Source: Mucidula mucida (lineage: Eukaryota; Basidiomycota; Agaricomycetes; Agaricales; Physalacriaceae). From it: DNA of 64,000 nt. The position numbers and the translations under genes were made by a program. The notes under the pieces are model-generated. The model worked only from the letters and a program-made list of their open reading frames with translations, was not told the DNA's origin and did not search any database. This document shows, in pieces, positions 44,558 through 54,888 of the stretch. The DNA lies in the NCBI GenBank assembly GCA_015501055.1, contig JADNYV010000070.1, positions 103,274 through 167,273 on the forward strand, in the 5' to 3' direction. Within the stretch, counting starts at the first letter, position 1, and the number at the start of each line of letters is the position of its first letter.

Positions 44558-45233
44558 CTACTTACGCTCAACGCCAGGTGCTTGAGATCTCATGTGAGCG
44601 TGAGCGCATGGCTCTATCCATTGAAAGACCCCACGCTCCTCCAACCGTAAGCAGTTGACCATGATCAAAGCGATCAACGGTGCACGGTACCCCTCCATCT
44701 GTACCGTCGTCAATGCATTCAAATGCGAAACGGCAAGGTCGTCAAAACGCTGCCAACATGCACTTTCATCGAGACTCCATCCTGTCTGATTGGGTGGATC
44801 GTTGCGGATGGTAATAGTCTTCAGGCGCGACGCGCCTTCCGGCAGCAGTGGAATCGAGCTTAACAGCCAGGTGAAATTTCGGTATGAGAGTGTCAATGTC
44901 TCTAGGCTCGGGAATGGGCACGGTACAGGTTCTGGAAACCACTGAATTAGACCCAGAGGAACGCCGTCATACCTGTCACTTACCATTCTGAATATGCATA
45001 GGCATATGGAGCGTTTGTAGAGACGTACTCTTCAAGAACCCAGCAAGAGACACGCCATCAACTTGCGCATGATGCATGTCCAACGTCTCAAGCCGCGCCA
45101 ATTGTCCCATACGGCCCGACGCAAGAGCTGCTAATAGATAATCGCATACCTGTGAATCGCAGCTAAGCGGACGCAGATGAGGAGGCAAGTGACAGCGGTC
45201 GTCCATGGGCACCGCCAGTGAGGCGAGCGTCAT
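44558..45233 (-). CDS. LRR/F-box-associated-like protein fused to the family leader exon
   Basis: The first exon (Met 45233 or upstream at 45308) encodes LASLAVPMDDRCHLPPHLRPLSC, the same leader as the 32-kb and 60-kb genes. The frame then stays open: LARLETLDMHHAQVDGVSLAGFLKSTSLQTLHMP. It splices (gtaagt..gtttccag) to PFPSLETLTLSYRNFTWLLSSIPLLPEG..LKTITIRND, ending before 44558. The Leu-x2-Leu-x-Leu spacing resembles the LRR part of basidiomycete F-box proteins, but no F-box is present. About 225 aa. Upstream, the signal-peptide codons seen in the 62-kb copy are recognisable but shifted out of frame. It may be a chimera that is no longer functional. Confidence 0.6.
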
Positions 45234-45399
45234 GGCAGGAGAACAGATATGGTGTTCATAGAGCGCATCATGAAAGTCAGGAGGTGTGCAATGGACCAGC
45301 CAAAACAATGAGGACTAGTGGGATGAAGCACCTGGCCTGACAACAAAATAGCAGCGCGTCCACTCCTCTTTATACTGTGCTCCTTCGCCGTGGGCGGGG

Positions 45400-45560
45400 A
45401 CCGTGATGTTGTGTTGCATCTTGGAGACGCTCGCGGATCCCGTCTGTGTGTCGAAAATCCATCACAGTTGGACGCGGCACCTTGTCAAAGTGGAGAAGTC
45501 GCCGTTGAAAGAATAGATCTGTTCGTCGTCGTCGTCGACAGCTCTCCGCCTGTTATTGTC
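45400..45560 (-). repeat. Conserved upstream block of the leader family, copy 2
   Basis: Contains ccttgtcaaagtgg and a gtcgtcgtcgtcg tract shared with 32190-32400 and, inverted, 60480-60720. A TATA-like box (minus strand, near 45372) follows. Confidence 0.7.
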
Positions 45561-46363
45561 GGTGTACATTGAAATGGTGGTCCAAGGCCTTCGGACCATC
45601 ACTTATCGCCACGTGGCATTTCATTCTCGATTACCGAAAATTCCGATGCTCGAACCAGTCGGATGAGGGCTGTGTGGCGACATTAGCATGATGGACGAGC
45701 CGCAGGAACGGATAATAGCGCCACCTACCTTGCACGTAAATAGCGGCCTGTATGTTCAGTTAATGTGGCGCAGCGGCGGTGGCAACAATTTTCCTGGTAG
45801 CAAGACGGAATGCACCGGTCGGTTTCTGAATCTTTCAGTAGGTTTCATCGTACCGGTGGGTATGAGGCAGGTAAATTCATGCGGCGGTTCTGGTTCATCC
45901 CTGATCGATACTTGGATACTGCATTTCGCCGACGATGGCTGGCTGAACCTGCCCAGGATGCAAGCCGTCGCGTCAAAGTTCAGCGCGCCATGCGAATGCT
46001 TGATACTCCGGTGCTGTAAAAGGCAAATGTCGCCAACCCGCATTTTTAACAGCACTGCAGAAGGCCAAACCATCGCAAAGAAGGGAATGAAAACAACTTC
46101 GCTGGATTACACAAAGATTAGACTCCATTCGTTGCTCGTACACAAATGACAAGAAGAAGATGAGCTGCGATGCCATGAGCGAACGCGGACAAAACGGCAA
46201 TGATTCTGACCTTTATTTCCTCGCCGGAACTGAGAGATCAGTGTTGAAGAACGAGGAACAAGAGTACTCGAGGCAGAAACGGCAAGAAATCAAGATCATA
46301 GATGTTGCATAGGCAAAAAAAATAAAACACATAACATGGAGTAAAGGAGAAGGAGCATAAGAC
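45561..46363. other. No gene recognised
   Basis: Overlapping open frames on both strands (45688-46149 plus, 45756-46073 minus) have no motif, and neither has splice support. Confidence 0.45.
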
Positions 46364-46915
46364 CTAAAACGTTTCCAGTCCGCCTGGCATCATACTCATC
46401 TGTGGCAATGAAATGAGCCGTAGTCACGATTCTAAAAGAATAGAACCAACCTCATCGTCGCCACCACCACCATTTAACTGTCCCCGCATCTTCGTGTTTT
46501 CCTCCACGAGAATCCGTTTCTCTTTGCACACCGTTCTATACCGAGACTGAATGTCATCAAGCCTCTGTTGCAAGACCCAGATCGCCGTCTTGGCATCAGC
46601 CATCTCTTTCTCGAGTTCATCGTTGCGCTCTCGAAGTGCCTTGTTCTCGTCGCAGAGCGTAGCGTAGCAGAACCCTGAGTTTGAACGGCGATGTTTCTGG
46701 TGATGGTCCACACGAGGCGAGGCTGTGGTAGTCGTGTCCACCGATTGAGGTGTAGCGATATGTCGGCATCCGTACGTCCCGGGCTTCGGCGACAACTCGG
46801 GTGAAGGAGCAATGGAGCGGGAGAAACTCGACGCTTGTCGGTCTAGAGGAACCTTGGCTGGTTGTGGTGGTTTTTGCGCGAAACGAGGGCTCTGGGCGAT
46901 ATGGTCGGTATGCAT
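46364..46915 (-). CDS. Small coiled-coil protein
   Basis: Exon 1 starts at Met 46915. After a Pro/Ser-rich N-terminal third comes a heptad-like coiled coil of about 55 residues (DENKALRERNDELEKEM, AIWVLQQRLDDIQSR, EKRILVEENTKMRG) and a Gly/Asp run. A gttggt..gccacag intron joins in phase to a short last exon, MSMMPGGLETF, with its stop at 46364. About 165 aa. No domain is recognised; coiled coils of this kind usually serve dimerisation or scaffolding. The terminal Met/Gly motif could be a short binding tail. Confidence 0.7.
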
Positions 46916-47441
46916 TGTGACCTAACAGATGCGCAGAGAAGAGACGAGGGGGGCAATGTGGTGGCGTACCATCTATACATGGTCCAAGGTGGCATTTTAT
47001 GCGTCCTGGCTGGTCCTATCCAAGTGCTCAGACCGTTTGTTCTGGTCATTTGTCCCGGCCAAAGTCACGGCATTAGGCAGCAATGTCGATGCCCAAGTTC
47101 AAGTTCAGATAGATGAGTCAAAGAGCGCGCGCTGGCGACAGAAGAGGACAAACAAATGTACAAGGACATGTTGGTAAAGAGTTAAGAAGAGGACTGTAAC
47201 CCTAACCCAGATACAGGTGTCCGGCAAATTCCGGGTATAGACTCACATCTGTCTTACTCTCCCTCACTGGCTCTCACTGCACAGTGTAAGTATATAAATT
47301 CGTTAACAGGGACGGAACGATAGCTTTCTGACAAGTCTGTAATGCTATTCCCGCACGCACACACTCCGAGCATTCGATACTATTACCGCCCGCCACGAAC
47401 CGTGAACCCTAAAACTTTACATTGCATTATTACTCACAAAT
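46916..47441. other. Intergenic region
   Basis: No gene seen. A TATA-like tatataaatt lies near 47293. The region holds the coiled-coil gene promoter and the ferroxidase 3' flank. Confidence 0.5.
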
Positions 47442-49722
47442 TTACGACCCAACTCTGGATTTCATTAACCCAAAGAATCTCCCTCTCTTCGCCTTGTCGC
47501 TTATCCGTTCCCTCACCTCACGCTCAATCTCCTCTTCAGAATATCCGCCCATCGAGTACCAAGCCACAGTAGACATACCCAAAAGCGCCGAGAGAATACA
47601 TCTATAACCGATGATCAGTTGAAAACACCAAACCGCAAACAAATTTACACACCCGACCAACGCGCCCACGCCTCTTGGATGCCACCCAAGATTCTGCGGG
47701 AACGGACCCACCTTGAGCCCGTCCAAATCCGTCGCACTAGCATGTCCCGCCGCATTACCAGTCGTAGGCAGCCCGAGCGCCTGACAGTTATCAAACATCT
47801 CCTGGGGCGGTTTCTTGCCAAGCGCCTGTGCAACAAGCGGCGCCTCAATGAGCTGTATCGCCAACCCGACCTCCAGATGCCACTCAATGTGGCAATGCAA
47901 GAACCACACTCCGGGGTTATCCGCGACGACACGCAATGTCGCAGAGCCCATCGATGGGATGTGCACTGTGTCGCGTCGTACGGGGTTTCGCTGTCCTTCG
48001 ACGATGGGTGGGTTGAGGGTCGGGTCGTCGGAGGTGTAGTCCGTGGCGCGACCGACGATCCATGGCTTGTGCCCGTGAAGATGGCTAGACGATATAGCAT
48101 CAGTAATGAACGATGGCATGCGGAGGGTTGACGTACAAAGGGTGCTTCCCGGCATCCCCGTTCTTGATGACAATGTCGACGACATCCATGTGGTCTACGA
48201 CGAAGCTGTTAGGTCCATAGGCGGCCTCGACGGTGGCGTTGCTTCCCAAGCTTAACTCGCTAAAGACCGCGGGGACGAGGGGCATGTTGTACGTGATCTG
48301 ATTGAACATGGCGTGGTTCGTCCCGTCGTCCATGGTGTCGAAGCTCACTTCCAACTCGATAGTCTTGGTAACGACAGGAGGTGACATGACGATGACAGGA
48401 ACGAGGTTGGTGTCATTTACGGTGGCGTACTCGTCGATGAAGCCGAGGTCGGTCACCTGGGCGGAAGACGAGTACGTTATGGAAGAGGTGATGTCTAGGG
48501 TGGATCAGCTAACCGAAGAAGGAAAGAGAATGAAACGGACTGGGATTCAATGCAGGTGGTACAGTGTCGAACATGTCTGTGTCCATGTTCGCGTGTATCG
48601 CCCAATTGGCATTCGTGTCATTGCGGGAGGTCACCAAAACGGAGTAGCGCTGGGCCACGGTCAAGCTGAGGAGATCACTAGGGGATTCCTCGACGTCGGT
48701 CTAGCGAAAAGTCAAACTAACGTTGACAGGTTCAACAATAGAACCTACCCCGTCGACTTCAATCTGCATGGATGTTACATTAATCAATACAATTGAAACT
48801 AAAGAGAAGGACGCTTACAATCCTCATATCATGTCCGTCAATCCAGAAGAAGAACATAGCAAAAGCAGATGTGTTGACGACACGCAGACGATACGTCTTT
48901 CCCGGCTCAAATGGTAGTGTGGCATTTTCGTTGAATCCAACCGCGGACGACGACCTTCCAGATATCGGCTTCAAATACTCCCCGTTCTGAGAGAAGTAGA
49001 TTAAGGAAGAGTCTAAACGCGAGCCTTAGAAGTGGAAGTCTGATCCGGGATGGTATACGTACCGGGAACGGGCTCTGCACCACCAGGATTCGCAATGTTG
49101 ATGAACTGATCCAGGAGGACAGCATGTTCATCGTGGTACCAGTCACCTAAATTAACAGTGAACTCCTCGTCGTACTGATGCGCCTCTTGAGGTGGATGAA
49201 TGACCACTGGAGCGCGAAGACCGTCGACGTATTGGCCAGAGGCGTGCGCGTGCACCCAGTAGGTACCCCATTGCCCAGAAGTGTCAATGGGAACTTCGTA
49301 TGTGAAGGAAGCTCCTGGAGGAATGCCGCTGCATAGACGTGATCAGTCACGGAGCGCGGGTCTACTCGAGGAAGGGTTCAAACCATTCAGAGACGCCAGC
49401 CGCACCGTCCATCCAAGACGTGGAATTGAAGAACATGCCATGGTGGTGTAAGGTTGTAGGCGCGTCCAAGCTGTTCGTGGCATGCACACGTAGGGAGTCG
49501 TTAGTCGATACCTCGATGGGCGGTGGCCTATATGCCCAGTCAGCGATTTTGTAAAGGATTGGAGAAATACGCTCACGGCCAAGTATTATTCACGCCAATC
49601 ACGCGTCTGTCGAACAGGCCATCGGGATTGACGTCCTCGACGTAGGTGATATTCCACCAAACCTCATGTACGCCGGCAAGGACTGGGGAGAACAGCGCAA
49701 GTGCCAGCAGACTCGATGCCAT
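47442..49722 (-). CDS. FET3: FET3-type multicopper ferroxidase
   Basis: Plasma-membrane ferroxidase that oxidises Fe(II) to Fe(III) for the FTR1 permease. Met 49722 starts a signal peptide (MASSLLALALFSPVLAG). Copper-binding histidines are seen in order: TLHHHGMFFNSTSWMDG, WVHAHASGQYVDGLR, HLHGHKPWIVGR and HCHIEWHLEVGLA. Cys and His of the last motif are the T1/T3 ligands, and EWH is typical of Fet3 rather than of laccases. Near the C-terminus GVGALVG and CILSALLGMSTVAWYSMG join across an intron into one membrane helix. A charged cytosolic tail follows (EEEIEREVRERISDKAKRG). Many small introns. It is divergent to FTR1 with 663 bp between the starts. Confidence 0.92.
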
Positions 49723-50385
49723 CTTGGAAGGTGGGGGGAAGACGGGGAGTAAGGGGTAACCTATTTGAGCGGCAATACATCGCATGAGAGCATTATTTTT
49801 GTCTCAACTAAGAGCTATGCCAAGCAAAATCGAAAAAATGGGGAGTGTGGTGGCTGCTCCATGCAGCAAAATCTTCTCAAGCAACGAAGATGATTGAAAT
49901 GCCTCAAATAACGAAGGATTAGGCGGAGAACGGAGGTAAGGTCGAGGCACATGTGGAGCACTGAATAGCGCGGTGAGGCAGGCAAACGGAACGCGACACG
50001 AAGAAGAAGAGCGGAAGTAAACATCTATTATTAGGATCGGAACCGGGTTATCGGTATCAGATAAGCGGAGTTTGAAATGCATTCCGTTAGCAACTTTCCA
50101 AAAGAACTCTCTCCTCTGACCTGGAGATCCATCTCTCCTGCCCAAATAATCGGCTTTATACCCAAAGGCACTTGCCGTACACCAGGGAATTAGCTGCGAA
50201 TGGAGTATCCTTGGACCACCTCATATGGGTGAGAGAATAGCTGATTCTTCCATTTCCCAACCAAAAGCTCATCAGTTTTATTTTTCAGAGTAACTTCCAG
50301 CATCCCAAATGGACATGCATTTTTTGCTCACGACCCTATCACATAAAGGATATGCCCTCTCCTCAAGCTAGGACGCACCATTTCA
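49723..50385. promoter_or_regulatory. Shared divergent promoter of FET3 and FTR1
   Basis: 663 bp between the two start codons. It contains the iron-GATA site at 50056-50064 and, just before it, further GATA-like cores (ttatc at 50048-50052). A TATA-like tttata lies near 50155. The joint layout allows common control of both partners. Confidence 0.7.
50056..50064 (+). promoter_or_regulatory. Iron-responsive GATA-factor site ATCAGATAA
   Basis: A perfect match to ATCWGATAA, the extended site bound by fungal iron-sensing GATA repressors (Urbs1 of Ustilago, SreA/Sre1 type). It lies about 340 bp from the FET3 start and 320 bp from the FTR1 start. Such repressors shut off iron uptake when iron is plentiful. 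Confidence 0.75.
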
Positions 50386-51954
50386 ATGGCGAAGAACATA
50401 TTCTCTGTGCCGATTTTCTTCATCGTGTTTCGCGAAACGCTTGAGGCGGCTATCATCGTCTCGGTGCTCCTCGGTCTCGCGGAGCAGATCATCCAAGACG
50501 ATGGCGCGACGTCCCGCGTAGGGCGAACGACGTCTGACAGCGACTCCGACTCGAAGGATGCAGCCCCAAGCGGTAGCCCTGTCATCACATCCGCCGTTGA
50601 AGAGGTGGACGATGTTGCCCACCGTCGCATGCTTGTTCGCAAGCTGCGTATACAGGTGAGATGGGCTACTTCTTCCGCCGATTAATGCTCACCACTACTC
50701 CTCCCAGATATTCCTAGGGTCGGCACTTGGTCTGCTCATCGCCCTCGCTATCGGCGCTGCGTACGATAATTTCCTTCTCCCCATGTGTATACATTCCGAC
50801 TATCGTTCAGGTTTATCGCGGTTTGGTTTACGCAGGCGTCCGATCTTTGGTCCAAGTCTGAAGAGCTCTGGGAAGGTAGGGAGACTGTCTTTCAATATGC
50901 CGTAGTGATACTTATTCCTTGTAGGAATCTTCGAACTCATCGCATGCCTTATGATATTCGTCATGGGCGTGACAATGGTCAAAATGGACAGAGGTTGGTC
51001 GGTCTCACCGCCCCAGTTATACATCTACTGACGAATCTCTCAGCCAAAGCCAAATGGCGCGTTAAATTGGAACGTGCTTTCAGCGGACGCCGTATGTATC
51101 ATCCTCACCGCCTCTTCCACTGCCTGATCTTCCCTCGTAGGTGCCGACGGAAAGACCGCAACTGGCAAATGGGCCTTCTTTATCCTACCGCTTATTACCG
51201 TACTTCGTGAAGGTAAGTCTGGCCCTACACTATCCATGCATCTCGTTAACTTTTGCGTAAGGAATGGAAGCTGTGATCTTCGTCGGCGGTGTATCTCTCG
51301 GCCAACCTGCTACGTCGATCCCGCTCGCCGCCATTGTTGGCATTATCTGCGGACTCATAGTCGGCTTCCTCATCTACACATTTGCTTCGCGTACTACGCT
51401 TACCGTTTTCCTCATCGCCATGACAAACCTTCTCCTTCTCATCGGCGCTGGGCTCTTCTCCCGCGCCGTGGGCGCATTTGAGCGCAACTCGTTCAATAGA
51501 CTGCTCGGTGCCGATGTCGACGATGCGGGAGGCAGCGGACCAGGAAGTTACAGGGTGCAAGGAAACGTATGGCATCTAGATTGCTGTGATCCCGAGAACA
51601 ATCTTGACAGCCAGGGATGGAGCGTATTCAATGCTCTTTTCGGATGGAGCAACAACGGATCTAGTCAGTTATGCTTCATTCGCTTTCTATTGGCATGGGC
51701 TCATCAACTTTCCTGGAATAGTTGGGACCATTTTGGCATATGTATTCTACTGGCTCGCGGTCGTCGCCGTTCTTGTATACTTCAAATTCAAAGAGGTGCG
51801 TTGGCGGTTGATGTGCTTTTTTTACATCCGCTCATGAGGGCCATAGGGACGCATGAAATTCTTCGGCATCGAATCTGCTGCTGGACGCCGTCGCCGCATT
51901 GGTAAGGATGCTCAGGTCCAGGAGGCTGTTGCAGGTGATAAGGATAGCGCTTGA
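50386..51954 (+). CDS. FTR1: FTR1 high-affinity iron permease
   Basis: Membrane permease working in complex with the Fet3 ferroxidase. Met 50386 begins [25 protein letters not shown], holding the first REXXE iron motif (RETLE). After an acidic loop of about 60 residues come [18 protein letters not shown] and [12 protein letters not shown]. Next come [21 protein letters not shown], then the second motif REGME in [21 protein letters not shown]. Further helices follow (IIVG-like, [18 protein letters not shown]), then [25 protein letters not shown], a helix ([18 protein letters not shown]) and a short tail to the TGA at 51952. Introns are short and in phase throughout. About 400 aa. Confidence 0.93.
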
Positions 51955-54888
51955 AAGAGGGCTTTTGTGATTCATTCCGGTCTGTAGTCGTATCGCTAGT
52001 TACGTTGAAGATCCTGTTCAGAAAAATAAATCGCGTTTTTGAAATAGTGAACCAGGTTTGAGATGGCGGGTGTAATTGAAATTGGGAATTGATGCAAGCA
52101 GATAGCAAGTAGGAACAGATCTCGTTCCAGAGGTGCGGTACACCTGTAAAGAATCTGGCGTCAATGAGTAATGAAAACATGAACTGAGGACAATGTCAGT
52201 CGTTGGTAATTCAGGGACCTCGGGGGTCAACTCTTCGGCGTGACGGATTAGATCTGTATCAAGTTGAATGCGTCCTGGTAGAGGAAGGCACGAACTCCCT
52301 TCACAGTCACCTCCTTCGGAAGAGGATTCTCGTCCGCCGAAATCGAGTTCCGAGACATCGTAGAGGCGCCGTCGTCTGACCCACATGAAAGCACGATAGC
52401 CTGTCCGCGTCCAATTCCCAAAGCTTGCTTCTACGAATGCTTTACAGCGCGTTCTCCGGAGACCTGCCTGCTCCCGAGATGAACCAGGATCATGACACAC
52501 CGCCGCGGAGGCTGGTGTACAAGATCGATATCACGATTGATTTACAATGCGCGCTTGATTAAGACATGAATGGTACTAGTAGTGAGTCGGCTATAGGAGA
52601 CTGGCCAGAATTACTACACGACCGACGCGTCTTTGTGTTTGCATCTATTTGCCTCGGGTCTCAGAGAACCTCGATCATGTTGGTTTTTTTCTTGTCTATT
52701 TGACCGTTTCAGGGCGCCTTCGACCTCAGAACCAACTGGATAGTCCGGATTATCGCAATGCGCTCTATCTTTCAACCGAGGGATAGGTACGCGTGTAGAC
52801 CAATGTTACTTACTGAGCATGGAAGGTTCTTGGTTCAGTGGTAGTGTTTTTACGCGTCCTTCTGATTTCACGGAGGCTGTCCCCGTTATAGGAACGTGGC
52901 TAAACAATTTCTCTCCCGTGATTATCACAGAAATCGCGTAGGTTCATTCGCGATCATACTGCCACCGGCGGAACTGATAATTTGGTGGCGTGTAGTGGTT
53001 CAACTCTGTAAGCGAGTGCACCTCTCTCACGCGAGCAGCTGTCCGTGACATGATCTGTGTGCATACCAAGGACCTGGACCTCTATCGGAACGCGACGCGT
53101 AGTTGTGGTTATTTTTCGCCTGACGCGGGTCACAAATATCGCTCCGTGCAGCTGGCTGAGCAATGCCTCACGCTGTTTTTGGTCCTGTCACCAGTCCAAC
53201 TCCACCTCCGCAAGGCGTGAAGGAGCCCCGTAAGTGCTTCTACGCGCTTTCGACATCCATAGAGTATTTACGCTCACTTGTAGCACGCGAATCCGGCACA
53301 TTCACTTTCCGCCCCGAATGCCAAACATGATTGTTGCCAAGAGTTTGGCTCACTTGCGTTATTTATTCCTAGTGGAGTCTCGGGAGGCTCGGTCACTGTA
53401 CGTGCTCCTACAGACCATTTGAAGACTGAATGCCTCGGATGACCGTACCGTGAAGACAAGTTAGCACATGGCGAATGGGCTCATATGGCGGTTGGAACGG
53501 TGCCGCTACCATTTCGCATGTTCTCGGAAGCGAAGGCGTGGGCCCATCGCCTCTCCGCCCGGAACTCGCAGCGCCTTGTTTCTCTGGTTAGTACACGCTC
53601 TCATGCCTGTCGGGTGCGAGTCGGATTTCGGTGAACTCAGGTGGGAAGATCATCGCGTCCTTCTTCGTAGTGGCGTGGTAGTCTTACCATATCAAATGTT
53701 TTCGCAGGAAAGAGGATGCATTCATGGACATGGTCAGCGTGATTGACGAAAGCATCAAGGTTCATCCTCAAGTGCGTTGCGGAAGAGCGGAAGAACCAAG
53801 GAGATGTTCTGAACACAGGACTCATGCATCGGTGTTTTCATCAGCACCATATTATCCACGAGTTTGCATGCGGTCAGTCTAGTATTGAGTCGACAGCAGG
53901 CTCGCGTAGCATGAGTGAAGGTTAGGGCTCCTCATTTGTAGTCCACCTGTCATCAAGGTTTGCTGCAAGGTGTAAGTAGCTTAGGGCTATTAGAGAAGGG
54001 AAGGCCATTTTGATCAATCAAACTCGGTTTATCATGTCGTTATCCTCAGATGCGTCAAGTTCCGAGAAACCTTGTTACGCCGAAGTCTCTCACTCCGCAT
54101 GGCGTATCAATTCCTTTTCTACATGGGCCATCAGCAATTGGTCCTAGAATCCTGTTTATTCGTTGTCCGGGTATCGTCGCGAAACGCAGTCTCCCAATGC
54201 CGGTTTCTACGTGAAAGGATTCACTTCTTTTCGCACTCCAATCTTGCTCAACGCTATCGGCCGACAGGAAGCGGCCAGCAGACGCGACGCCTTCTACTAT
54301 TTCTCTCACAACAATACTACTTCAACGTTATCAACCACGAGGATTATCAGATAACTTTTTCGTCTCACACTGGCGATCTTGCGACACGCGTCTTATCAGA
54401 TATCTCCCTCTTTTCCCACTGACATACCGTTGACAGTCTTCCTTGATGCGATCACGACACGATGCGGATGACGGCTTATCAGATACAGTCACATGCGTCA
54501 ACCTTCTCCCTTCCGATTACTCAAACGCGGACTTACGGGGGTATGTTCTCGGGTTACTTGCCCACATCGGGACCAAGATTTGACCGAAATGTGCGTAGAC
54601 CCAATGCTTGGCGAGTTTTACTCGCCACCGCGCGCTGACTGACGCGTATTATTAGGTGCAGCTTCCATACCTCCTATTCAGTCCTCGGCGCACTTGCACC
54701 GTACCTGGCTGGGCTAGTGTGCATACGAGGATAGGAGATGCACGATTGGTCTTCAATAATATGCGTAATATCCGGGAGCGACACGTGGAATATACTTCCC
54801 AATGGGTACTTCAGATTCTCACCCATGCTATGGTAAACGGAGTTCATGGGCGCCTTTATCATGCTGGTATTGTCTATGAAGGACTTCA
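51955..54888. other. Mostly empty 2.9 kb; possible decayed oxygenase fragment
   Basis: No complete gene. Around 53160-53560 on the plus strand, exon-like pieces read VFGPVTSPTPPPQGVKEP, then (after a gtaagt..cttgtag intron) ESGTFTFRPECQ and, in another frame, GSLALFIPSGVSGGSVTVR. This faintly recalls basidiomycete prolyl-hydroxylase-like 2OG oxygenases. Frames then break, so it is at best a relic. A minus-strand frame at 52018-52500 is unsupported. Confidence 0.4.

Noticed and set aside
45688..46149. 153-codon open frame on the plus strand
   Set aside because: An equally long frame lies opposite, there is no motif, no splice pattern, and composition is irregular. It is probably chance.
52018..52500. 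160-codon minus-strand open frame
   Set aside because: Low-complexity and acidic patches, but no intron structure, family motif or clear promoter.
52831..52850. tRNA-Gly-like D-arm sequence (ttggttcagtggtagtg)
   Set aside because: No B-box, anticodon arm or acceptor stem follows.
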